Shown here: positions 11,217 through 21,638 of the stretch, one piece after another
Layout: each line of letters begins with the position of its first letter
Position numbering within the stretch: the first letter of the stretch is position 1
Source: Rhipidocladum racemiflorum
Lineage: Eukaryota > Streptophyta > Magnoliopsida > Poales > Poaceae
DNA: 64,000 nucleotides
Assembly: GCA_036346355.1 (NCBI GenBank)
Contig: CM070583.1
Location: 4,898,001-4,962,000 of the forward strand
Direction of reading: 5' to 3'
Notes under the pieces: model-generated
The model's database searches: none
Seen by the model: only the letters and a program-made list of their open reading frames with translations
What the model was told of the DNA's origin: nothing
Position numbers and translations under genes: made by a program

Positions 11217-13523
11217 TGTAACACCCCGGCATTTAATATGCCCGAATGCTACCAAACATAAGCTAAACAACAACTAAATATCACATTTAAACATAAATTC
11301 CAGCAAAGGTACATATGCTAAAAACCGATATTTCGGCAGCATCTCCTTTGTTTTTCCATGAATTAACACAATATCAATATCATGGCAAGATATATCATAG
11401 CACACGACATCTAAAACATCAACATAAATGGATGTATCATCAAACTACGCCAATAATACCACGCTCAACCACTTCATAAACTATAACGAAGCAAATAAGG
11501 GATCACAAGATCACAAGCATGCTAGATTAAACCATACATTAACTTTATGGCACAACCCTTAAAATCATGTCTCCAAGTGATTAATCATAGACTATGATGG
11601 TGGAGCTACGTGTAGAAGTGTAGCTAAACCCCTTTTTCCCGCATGCCGATCTCAAAGTACCTAAAAACAACATAAAACACAAGCGTGAGTTCGAAACTCA
11701 GCAAGCATATTGTAATGGACAACAATAACAATATCATAGAAAATAACATCTCACATCATGTATATCATCTCAATCATGAACACTTTAACAAAATCATCAT
11801 CATTGTGTATGCAATGCAATGCAATGCTCATATCTCCTTGGAAACTCATACCGGTATGGTTGAGTACACCCGTCGGTGTGCACCCTCTCCCCCCTTCCAT
11901 CCCGAAGATGGAGGGTGCCTACTCCTTGCTTCCACAACCCACGGTAGATGGAATCACGATGTAGGACTTACTCTATTGGCTCTCCGGATTAGTCATAACT
12001 TTCTCACCGACCTTCCCGGATTAGTTAATGACTTTCTCACCGCCCGGGCCATGTAACATGTCATGTATGCAAGCATGCCAACATCATATAAAACTCATAT
12101 TTTAACACATGGCGTCATAACATCTTAAACATGCTCATCATATCATAGCAATCATTAACACATGGCAAGTGGACATATATCATGTAAACAATTCCATCTA
12201 ATCTCAACATGCAACCTACAACTCGCTATCCATCACAACACACTTGCCTCAACCACGTGCAACGGATTGGCGGGAAGTAGAAGGCACTCCCGGGGTCACA
12301 CCTCCTGCACAGGGGTATCACACAATCACAATCATAACCACAAAACAGTACGCAAACCCCCATCTAACCCGACATTGCTCCCTACTCGCAAAACCTAAAA
12401 CAGAGGTTCTGTCCCGTCGGGACAGCAGAATTGCAAAAGGCATAACTTGAGTTCTGGGACTCCGAATGAATTAAACGAGTACACCCTCGCGTAGCTTAGG
12501 AAATTTCCCAACTTTCTCTAGGTATATGGAAAGTCTGATTCGGCCTCTAAAGTTCTTTAATCTACAGATTACCGAGATCTGTTCCAATCGCGTCACAGAT
12601 TTTAACACGCTCGGTAAAAAAGTCATAACTTTCAAACGGCTGGGCGGAATTTCAATTTCTTTATATTCACTGAAAGGTAATGAAATTATCTACAACTTCC
12701 TAGAAGTCCGTACGGCCAGATTCCAACTCTAAATTGGCGAAAACGCGAACCCTAGCTCGACCGCTCAATCTGCCCGAAAACAGAAACGTGGCAACATCTA
12801 GATCTAACCCAAATTACTCAAATCCAGCGCCTCCAATTGATCTAAAAACTTGATAAACTCCCTAATAACAGTACCTAGCTCATCTCCGAGGAGCCCCATG
12901 ATCATACCTTTGCCCGACGCACGAAAACTCCAATCGATCTCCTCGCTCCTCGCTCCTCGTACCTCGCTCCTCGCTCCTCGGATGGATCCATGAGGATGCA
13001 GGGGTGGGGAGGTCACCCTAGGGAAGCAAGGGGGTGGAGGAGAGGTGGTTTGCAATGGGGAGCAATGGGGGCGCCATGGGGGCAAGAGATGGGGCGGCTA
13101 GGAGGTGGAGGGAGGAGGAAGGGTGGCGGCTAGGGTTAGGGGCGCATGGGGCAGGGGTGGACGCCCCAAGGGCTGGTGGGGAGCCCTTTTACCAGCCCCC
13201 ACACCCAAACCTAGTCCGTTACGGAGACCTACTCCATCCCACCAAAGCCCACCAAGGCCCAAACTCCCCCGGGAAGGCCCAAAACCCTGGAAACGGCCCG
13301 GAAACGGCCCGGAAAAGCTATTAACCTCCATATCCTATAGTTTTAACCTTAATTCCACATCTCATAATGTTATTAACCTTATCATGCACGTTAAATAAAG
13401 TTACGACACTCCGTGGCGACATAACACTTCAACCGGCCCAAAAAACGCGAGAAAACCCTAAGCCGAAAGGTTTTATTCTCTAGTTTCACCTTCTATAACG
13501 TCACACCAAACCATAGTGTCACA
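11217..13523 (-). mobile_element. solo LTR, gypsy family Y (2.3 kb), inside the CACTA element
   Basis: It starts TGTAACACCCCGGCATTT at 11217 and ends CCATAGTGTCACA at 13523. An exact 5-bp duplication GTAAT flanks it (11212-11216 and 13524-13528). The copy at 53784-55967 matches along its length, including the ATGCCCGAATGCTACC block near the start and the GTCCCGTCGGGACAG block near 12410. The GC-rich stretch 12950-13300 gives overlapping open frames on both strands, with no recognisable domain. The minus orientation is inferred from shared architecture with family X. Confidence 0.88.
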
Positions 13524-13528
13524 GTAAT

Positions 13529-15379
13529 CCCTGTGCTCGTGCCCCATGAGCTCCTCCTATTCGATCATGCAAAACAGATCACAAATGAAACATAATTAGC
13601 GCAAAAAGAAATTGTGAAAAGTCGGATTGAGATCTCGTGGAAAATGCTTAGATCCAGTACCCAGCGGCCTGATCCGAACACGGATGAGGAGCGGACTTAA
13701 CGGTACCTGCTATTATTAACTACTATTTCTTCAGGGTAATAGACGCCCAAAGACGTGTACTTGAACATTGGCAGACGCACCCGCACCTATCATTTGAGGT
13801 CATCTGAGAGATCAATTTTGAAGAAGAAGAAGAAGAACCTAATCGAACCATGGATGGATTGATGGATTAGATTAGAAGGGTACCACACGACAAACGAATC
13901 CGCAACTGCCTGAATGGGGACAGAAAGATTTGGATTCGATTTGCTCCTAGCAAAGAAAAGGCAGAACAAAATTGATACTTAGAACAACCATCCAAGCAAG
14001 CTAGGGCTTCCTTACCAGAGGATTTGGATCTCCACTCCACGCTAGTCCAGTAATGGGAGCAAGAGAGGAGGACGATGACGCCTATGAGCGGATGTTCCTT
14101 CCAGGGGTAGAGGCACTGGGGTGTAAAGGCCGGGGCGGGGGCGGGCGCCAGGAGCGGGGGGCGCCGGGAGGGGGGTGTGTGGCCGACGACGGCTGGGAGT
14201 TAGGACAGTGCGGAACTGAGGCGTCGTCATGGACCCCATCGCAGCCGCCTCCTCTCTTCACATTCTGTATACAGCTAGATCTTTTTTTAGTCCGTATATA
14301 GCGTTCGGGTTTTCTTAATTAGTTTATGTAAACCCATTATTGGTTTATGTATTGACAAGGGCCTAAACCATATATATATAGTTTGTGTACTATGGCTGAA
14401 TAGAACCTCATTTACAATATTGATACGGTCAAGCACTTCATTACACATTTACATTTGGACAATTGAATATTTTCATGTTGGTGACTACTTATTATGTACG
14501 CATGCCTGTATGGGAATGGATGAGGCTTGCCATTGCATTACAACGAATTTTTTTTAATCGTTATACATCTAGTAGCCTCGAATGTCTCCTTTTGTGTCAT
14601 CGCCTAGTTATTTGAGCGTGTGGACCCTACTGTCCAATTAGAAAAAGAAAAAGAAATCATGGGTCACGACTCACGTGTATATGGATCATATCTTTACTAG
14701 CTTAAAAAGCTGGTGGTTGTTCCGGCTACTCTACCTCTCTTTTCACCTCTCTAAAGTATCTCTAACAAAATAGGAAAAAATAATATACCAATAAATAAAT
14801 TCTATCTCTCTAAATATTCTTTAACAAAAAAATAATTAAATAACAAACAATTCTATCTTCCTAAAAATTCTTTAACAAAAAACATAAAAAAAAATAAAAT
14901 ATTTTTTAACAAAAAACAAAAAATAACGAAACAGTTATGAGCACGTAACGCAACACAACAAAGGAGGGAGATGTTGTCGAGGACATGTGCTGCACAGACC
15001 AATCTGACTCAACGTATCGATCCTGGATGTTGTATATACATACGTACAAGGTACAACAATGTGTGGGGGCTGTGCGCGTAGGCGGTAGGCCACACGAGAT
15101 GCTAGCTCCGTGAGAAACCGTCATCCGATCGCCATGGGTGTCATCAGCCAATGGGGACGGATTGGCCTAGGGGAGGGGACCGGCAGCATGGGCAGACACG
15201 CCGGTCTAGCCTTGTGGGCCATGGGGAGGCCATCGAACGGCTGCCGCTGTTCGCCTCCTAGGATCATCTGATCTGATGTGTGTACCCGTAATTAGTGGCA
15301 CGGCGTGCCGGTTTATTACAGCGCCTATACTTATCTGGAAAAACTCACCAGGGAACAACGATCGCTTCTCAACGAGGAA
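13529..15379. other. right arm of the CACTA element, no gene recognised
   Basis: It contains a GC-rich patch at 14050-14240 with short overlapping frames and an AT-rich stretch at 14750-14930 with repeated TCTATCTC/TTTAACAAAAAA phrases. None shows a protein motif. It joins the solo LTR to the right subterminal repeats that begin near 15380. Confidence 0.5.
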
Positions 15380-15683
15380 AAAAACACCATTCATTTTCTA
15401 TGACAATTTGTATTTTGTTTTAATGATGAAATTTTATGTTTCGTCACAAAAGTACATGGGGCGACGGCGCATGATACAATTAATGACGAGCATAAAAATG
15501 TTGTCACAGAAAATAGATTTTTCATGACAAAAGTTGACAACGTCACGACGTTTTCGTCACAGATAATCACTTTTCTTGTAGTGTTATTCAGGGAACCGAT
15601 AAACAAAGTTATCATTATTACATGAACAAAGACGTATTACAATCATCACTATGATTGATCTAGGGCATATTCCCTTCATCTAT

Positions 15684-16169
15684 AACTTTTATAACAGCCA
15701 ACTTGGTAGGAAATGAATCTAGGGTTCATGAATTACAGCGTTAAATCTGTGATCTGTTTTGCCCGAATCCAGGATTTCACCCCGCCATTAGTCTTTTCCC
15801 AAATCCAATCTAATCACAGCACTAAAAAAATGAAACTCCACCAAGGTAACACGAAGAAACAGAGCCAAACTCACCACCAATCTAACCTGCACAGGGGAGG
15901 AGAGCACCAAGGGGTAGGGAAACCAGGAAGAAGTGGTGCCAAGGGGAGGGGAAGGGGAGGATGCGGCTGCTGCTGCTGTTGGCTGAAACGTGGGAGAGGT
16001 GGGGGAGGTGGTGGAAGTGGTATATGTTTTACTAAGGGCCCCCCACATGGGCCAAAAAAAATCCACACTCTGGCAGCCAACAATGAGCCCCACAAGGATT
16101 AAACGGCCTCAAAACCCCAAATTTCAGCACAAAACACTAGAACCAAATGAAATATTATAGGATGTTACA
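15684..16169. repeat. right piece of the outermost LTR (family Y-like)
   Basis: It follows the TCTAT duplication and ends TATAGGATGTTACA at 16169, comparable with the ends of family Y LTRs at 13523 and 55967. The sequence CTATAACTTTTATAACAGCC across the repaired junction continues the phrase broken at 6861. A purine-rich stretch at 15893-16020 is low-complexity and not coding. Confidence 0.55.
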
Positions 16170-17329
16170 TAACATTTATAACACAATAACCAAATCTATT
16201 CAATCTTTATTAATAACTTGGTATGGTTGCTTACAAAAACCTAGGGACTTTGCAACTCATAGTGCACACCAAAAAAAAAAACACAATACCCACAAAAATC
16301 TAACGCCTAAAGGGTGACTCAAAAACTTAAGGGACGCGACTCGACACTTGAGTATCAACCACTAAACTAGATGAGACTACTCGTCTAGCCAACCTGGCTG
16401 TGGCTCCCCCGAGGCATACGCCGGTGGATGATCCGGCATTAGCACAAACCAGTCTCTGTGGCCTATGACTACTGTAGTAGATGAAACTTCGTCCTCTGCC
16501 TCCTACTATGGTTGTGGCTCAGGCTCTGGCTCGGGCTATGCCTCCTTGTCTAGCTCTAGCTCAGCCTCCTTCTCGAGTGCGTACAGTGCCTCCTCGAGCT
16601 TGGCAATCCTCTGATATGCTAGCATGCGGGCCTCCTACAATCTCATCTCTGCAACCTACAAAGCAACGTACGTCTCCTAGAACTCTTGGATGGTGTTGTC
16701 TATGATCTCCTCCTGTGCGGCAGCAAACCTGATGAGGTGCACGATGACATCGTCACTCTCAGGCTCAATCCTGGTGCTTGTAGCTCCTCCCTCTTGCGGA
16801 TGCAATCAGAACACCTACTCTCTCAACTCTTCGATGTAGTAATGGCCGATCCTTCGTAGGATAAGGCACACGGTCTCCTGGATACTGGCTTCAAAGGTAG
16901 CCCTCACCACAGTGATGTTGATGGGACGGCTGGCCTTGGTATTCTCACGGGCATAGATGGTGATCTTGCAAATCATGCCTCTTGCTTTCTTGTTCACATC
17001 CAAGTGCTGGCCCTGTAAATCGGCCTGTCAAATCCACCCAACACTTGAGCATCCTTCATAACTCGGTAGCATATACTCCATTATTCTCCCCATAGGTGTG
17101 TGTCATCCTTATCTGCCAAAAGACTACTCTCATGAGAACACAAATTTTAAAATAAAGTAACAACAACAAGAAATTTCAGTAAGGGGTACGGAGCAAGAAG
17201 AAGGGGATAAGTCAAGAATTTATTAATTTTCTTGGCAAGTTTTAGTTTTAGAAAATAGTTTTATCCTCTTTAATGGACAATCTAACTATGGTCATGTCCT
17301 ATAGTCAGTATGGCAATGATACCACCTTC
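16170..17329 (-). pseudogene. unassigned decayed ORF in repeat DNA
   Basis: The clearest frame is 16815-17003 on the minus strand, 62 codons starting MDVNKKARG and ending with two arginines, a tyrosine pair and EELRE. Beyond its stop, the same strand continues to about 16480 in an acidic, glutamate- and alanine-rich segment with several stops that would form a coiled coil. The layout of a short folded segment followed by a coil recalls uncharacterised ORFs found inside large grass retrotransposons, but I cannot name a family. Bases 16170-16400 and 17030-17329 show no coding signal. I do not assign a function. Confidence 0.3.
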
Positions 17330-18677
17330 TATCGTGCCCGAAATGTGCACCCCACCCACTCTGTGTATTCAGCACTAGTCCCGGATCATGCTAGTGCACA
17401 CAGTCACGACATAGATGAAATATCACAATCATACACAATGGACTAATAAATAAATATTTCATCTAATAATATAACCTGCTTAGCCAACCTTATGGTTAAC
17501 TTACAAGAGTACGCCTCGCAGGGCAAAGACTCAAAAGAAAGAAGATTGCAACGAAAAGTAATGACTCGTAATGACCAATCAATATGCTATGGCAACTGAC
17601 TGGGCTCGCAGACTAGCTTTGCGATTCCTCCTGGTACTCCTCTTCAAGAGCGGGTGTACTACTCCTTCTCAACTGGTGCTTGAATTGTTGCAGGGGGTGA
17701 GTGCATAAAGCACTCAACAAGTTGTGCACATAATACAAGTCTATTAACTACATGCATGGCTTATTCCAATGAATGGCTGAGGTGGCTACTTTGCATTAAA
17801 GCAGTATTTACAAACAATACGATAACTAAATTGTAAAGCAGTAAAACAAATAATAACAACAATAAATTTCACATGTGTTCTTCAAGTAAATCATTTCCCA
17901 ACCTTAAGTCAAGTTCCACATTTCCACAAGCACAATGCCTCCAATCCCAAATTCATTTTATCAAAATCTAACCCTTGACTGTAACCCTCGAGCATTGTTC
18001 AATACCGCGGACATGGTTATTCAAATAGGTTTGGCACTCAGCAGGGGTTATACACTTTATCCACAAGATACAATCAAGTCACCACAAAGGCGAATGACCG
18101 TAACAAAGCCTTTACAATGCTCTGTCTAAACCCAGTACTGCCCGCTAAGGTTTCAACACTGATGGGACTAGTTACCACTCTCAGGGCCCCCTCTTGTGCC
18201 ATGTGAGTCTACCCATACACCTGAAACCCACACCACCACGATTGCACCGAAATCTTTACATCATAAATTAATCAGCTAGCTCTGTCACATACCAGACATA
18301 TGGTTGTATGTTTAGCCTAGTTCAAATTCATACAAGGTTAAGTCCTTAAATGACCGAGGCAAGACTTCCATAAACCAATCTTTTACATATCAACTCATCG
18401 AAACCAAATCATCAAAAGAATCAAAAGAATTTCCAATTAAATCTGATTTAATTTTTTTTTGAAAATTAACTTAATTTTTTTAAGGCAGTAAAAATACCAA
18501 AAAAATTCTAGAAAATATTTTAAGACATTTTAGACTCAAATAAAATATTTCCAACAAAACTTTATATATAAAATTTTCCAATATTTAATTAAATTCAACA
18601 AAAGGCTTAATTCAAATTAATTCCAAAAATTCAAATGGGACATTAAATTCAATAAAATAAAAAATTGGGATGTTACA
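17330..18677 (-). repeat. short or internally deleted LTR X
   Basis: The segment from about 17330 (TATCGTGCCCGAAATG, where TG appears mutated to TA) carries the block CTGTGTATTCAGCACTAGTC also seen near 23410 and 48785. It ends AAAATTGGGATGTTACA at 18677. Landmarks in between match 48900-49800 and then 52690-53084, while the 50-52.5 kb part of the full LTR is missing. No matching 5-bp flanks were found (CCTTC versus GGGTA), so ends or flanks have been altered. No gene. Confidence 0.7.
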
Positions 18678-18861
18678 GGGTAGTCAAGTTGACAGGGTGG
18701 CTGGTCATATATGTTGATGGCCTAAATGAACATATAATCAGCAGGTCCACAAAAATATATTAAACAAAGCTAACTTATTAAATATATTAGACATATAAAC
18801 ACACTTAAACTACCCAATGATGCGACCTAACACCTCTCTCCTTTTGTCCATAGTAGTATAG
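18678..18861. other. spacer, nothing recognised
   Basis: AT-rich sequence between the LTR X end and a TGTAACACCC terminus. No frame or repeat structure was recognised. Confidence 0.4.
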
Positions 18862-19303
18862 TGTAACACCCTGGCTTAACTTAAATTCGCTCAATGCCCA
18901 GCCTACTCATGAGGTGGACCCATACACACATAGCACCCACATACACTTTTGTCCTCACTTTGTGTAAAAGAGTTTACCGGGACGTGCTATACTTGACCCA
19001 ATAGGCATTATGTAAAAGAGTTAACATAGAGGTGCTATGCTTGACTCAACAGGCATTATATACTTATAGTTGACCCAACAAGCATTATGCAAAAGAGTTA
19101 ACCTAGAGGTGCTATGCTTGACCCAATAGGCGTTATATACTAGTTGATGCTCTGATACTATCTGTAACACCCTAGCCAAATTCACTCAATGCCTAGCCCT
19201 CACATGGGATGGACCGGCACATATATAGCACCCCACTTACACTTTTGATCTCACTTCGTGGAATAGATAAGCAATATGGGACTAATTCCACCACCACTCT
19301 ACA
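18862..19303 (-). repeat. remnant of a small minus-oriented LTR element with primer-site complement
   Basis: Two direct copies of a TGTAACACCCT-led block occur at 18862-18975 and 19163-19275. Just left of the second, GCTCTGATACT at 19149-19159 is nearly the complement of the TGGTATCAGAGC primer site. On the minus strand this reads as an LTR end followed three bases later by a primer site. Between them a unit of about 48 bases (AAAAGAGTT...GCTATGCTTGACC...GGCATTAT) repeats about three times over 18962-19138. No coding frame is present. Confidence 0.5.
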
Positions 19304-20320
19304 TGGACCACATGAGCCTTCGTACTAATGGGCTAGGGTATTATTACATATAGGCAATACTATATATAGCAAGAAAATGCAAAGATTAACACCAAGATGC
19401 AATGCAAGGTTGGTCAGGAGAGAGCATGCCTCCTTGAAACAGCTCACAAACAAACGTTGAACAGTTCTATAAATGAAGGCATCTTCACTTCTACAGGCAC
19501 CGTAGTTATATCCATGACAAATTGACAAATGGGAGTAAATAATTAGCTCATAAAATTTTGTTGTACGGTGGCAAAAAAACTGTACAAAATTCCCAATAAG
19601 ACATGAATCAAGATATTTTCTAGAGAGTTCTCTAGAATAACTAATTAAATAATTTAGAAAAGATTCTACTATCTAGATATTTTATAAGAAGAGTGTGAAT
19701 GATCTAGATTTTTTACATCAAGGGTCATGATCTCGACATGTGTTAATAATTCAGTGGTCTTTAGCCAGAAGATCTTGCCTCTTGCCAAACAATGAGCATA
19801 AGGGCATGGTAGAAGCTCAGTGAAGTAGAGGTGTGAGTGCTAGATAGCTACCAAGGAGTCTGTACTATTGTAATTGTGTTCATGTTAATAAAATAGCATT
19901 TTTAAATGACAAGTTTCCCGGTTAGGCCATGATATTTCTAAGTACCTAGTGCATTGTTAAGTTGTGATTCAATGTGAGTGGCTCGGTTGCCCAAAATAAC
20001 TAAGTCGTAGGTTCAACGTGAATGGTTCGGCTGTCTGAAAGTCGAACAATCTTAGCTTCAACGGGAGTGACTCAATCACCCGGAAGCCAATAATAAAAGT
20101 GCAATAAGTAAATAAAAATTAAAAGTATTAACGATTTTAATAAATAATAGAATAAAAACTAACTAACTTTAAGGATTTGCATAAATATATGAGTCTCAAC
20201 CCTCCCCATCATTGTCATCATTAGTTCACAGGCAATAAAAAAAGCACCCATAATAATGCCAACAACAATTCACATGCTACAGCTGATAAATAGATGTCAG
20301 CTTGATAGCACAAATCAATT
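19304..20320 (+). repeat. 1-kb direct repeat, copy 1 (LTR-like)
   Basis: It matches 20618-21638 along its whole length with scattered substitutions and small indels. The landmark GCCTCCTTGAAACA at 19428 and 20748 shows the constant offset. It has LTR-like features in plus orientation: TG start, polyadenylation-like AATAAAATAG near 19887 and TG-rich leader text. The TATA box present in copy 2 is missing here, at about 19760. It has no coding frame. The pair may be the LTRs of a small non-autonomous element, but no primer site was found in the 297-base spacer. Confidence 0.65.
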
Positions 20321-20617
20321 GGCATAAACAATTTTACCAATCATGACAAGTAACACATCAGTGCATAAAGGGTACCAACAAATTCATGGTAATATCATAT
20401 AGGCCAGTGTCACACAACAAAAGTTTTAAACCCATCAATCAGTGATGAAAATATCCAAATACAAAGATAACTTTAACGAGCATTAACTCTAGAATGACTT
20501 TTATAGACTCATGATCCAATCTATCTACTGATTTAGATTGTCACACTCATCATCTATAAAAGCAAATTGTTGTAACAATCATCAAAAAGAGAAAGATTGC
20601 CATAGTGATGGGTAACA
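20321..20617. other. spacer between the 1-kb direct repeats
   Basis: AT-rich, no frame, no primer-site or polypurine signature recognised. It is too short to be more than the internal region of a TRIM-like or LARD-like element, if it is one. Confidence 0.4.
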
Positions 20618-21638
20618 TGTGCCGCATGAGCCTTCGTAGTAATATGCTTGGGTACTTGGGTATTACATATAGGCTATACTATATATAGCATGCAAACGCA
20701 AAGATTAACACCAAGATGAAATGTAAGGTTGGTAAGGGGAGAGCGTGCCTCCTTGAAACAACTCACAAACAAATATTGAACAGTTCTATATATGAAGGCA
20801 TCTTCACTTCTGTGGGCTTAGTTAGATCCACGACAAATTGACAAATGAGAGTAGCTAATTAGCTCATAAAACTTTGTTGAATGGTGGCAACATAAACTCC
20901 TTAAGACTCCCAACAATACATGAATCAAGATATTTCCTAAAGAGTACTCTAGATAACTAATTAAACAATTTAGAAAAGTTTCTAGTATCTTGATATTTTA
21001 TAAGAAGAGTGTGAATAATCTAGATATTTTATAACAAGGCTCATGATCCTGACATGTGTTAATAATTCAACGGTCCTTAGCCTCTATAAATAGAGGATCT
21101 TGCCTCTTGCCATAAAATGAGAATAAGGCCATTGTACAAGCTAGGTGAAGTAGATGTGTGAGTGCTAGATAGCTACCAAGGAGTGTGTACTATTGCAATT
21201 GTGTTCGTGTTAATAAAATAATAATTTTTAATTATAAGTTACCCAGTTAGGCTATGATATTTCTAAGTACTTAGTGCATTATTAAGTTCTGATTCAATAT
21301 GAGTGGCTCGGTTTCCCCAAATCAATAAGTCCTATGTTCAACGTGAGTGGTTTAGCCGCTCGAAAGCATGACAATCTTGGCTTCAACATGAGCGACTTAG
21401 TCACCTGGAAGCCAATAATAAAAGTGTACTAAGTAAAAATTAAAAGGATTACCAACTTTAAGAAATAGCAGAATAAAAACTAACTAACTTTAAGGATTTG
21501 CATATAAGAGATCTCCACCATCCCTATCAATGTCATCGTTAGTTCATAGACAATAAATAAAGTACCCGGGACAACGCCAACAACAATTCACATGCTACAA
21601 CAGATAAATAGATGTCAGCTTGACAATACAAATCAATA
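20618..21638 (+). repeat. 1-kb direct repeat, copy 2 (LTR-like)
   Basis: Copy of 19304-20320. A promoter-like palindrome CCTCTATAAATAGAGG at 21081-21096 contains TATAAATAG. AATAAAATAATAA near 21216 would serve as a polyadenylation signal about 130 bases downstream. It stops at 21638, where the antisense ORF region begins abruptly, so its right end may be truncated. Confidence 0.65.

Larger units (their letters stand above)
8205..15583. mobile_element. CACTA (En/Spm-type) DNA transposon, degenerate
   Basis: The left end is CACTACAAGAAAAGTGAT at 8205 and the right end is ATCACTTTTCTTGTAGTG ending at 15583, a terminal inverted repeat of at least 17 bases. Both ends carry many subterminal TTTCGTCA/TGACGAAA units (8225-8790 and 15380-15565). 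The flanking triplets are TAT (8202-8204) and TTA (15584-15586), so a 3-bp duplication is not perfectly preserved. Inside are a decayed transposase-associated frame (about 9040-9900, minus) and a solo LTR (11217-13523). No catalytic transposase (TNPD type) was seen, so this looks like a non-autonomous, internally deleted copy of about 5.1 kb without the LTR. Confidence 0.88.
6862..15678 (-). mobile_element. solo LTR of a Ty1/copia element, split by a CACTA transposon
   Basis: The two LTR arms are 6862-8204 and 15584-15678, about 1.44 kb together. The left end TGTTGGGATACG (6862) and the right end GGGCATATTCCCTTCA (15678) are flanked by the duplication TCTAT (6857-6861 and 15679-15683). Read on the minus strand it starts TGAAGGGAATATGCCC. 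This resembles the Angela/BARE type of grass copia LTR known to start with a GGAAATATGCCC-like block; the assignment is from memory. GC-rich frames at 6910-7240 are not recognisable proteins. No copia coding region is attached, so this is a solo LTR. Confidence 0.8.

Noticed and set aside
15788..16102. Glycine- and proline-rich frames on both strands
   Set aside because: Purine-rich low-complexity stretch in an old LTR; no conserved motif.
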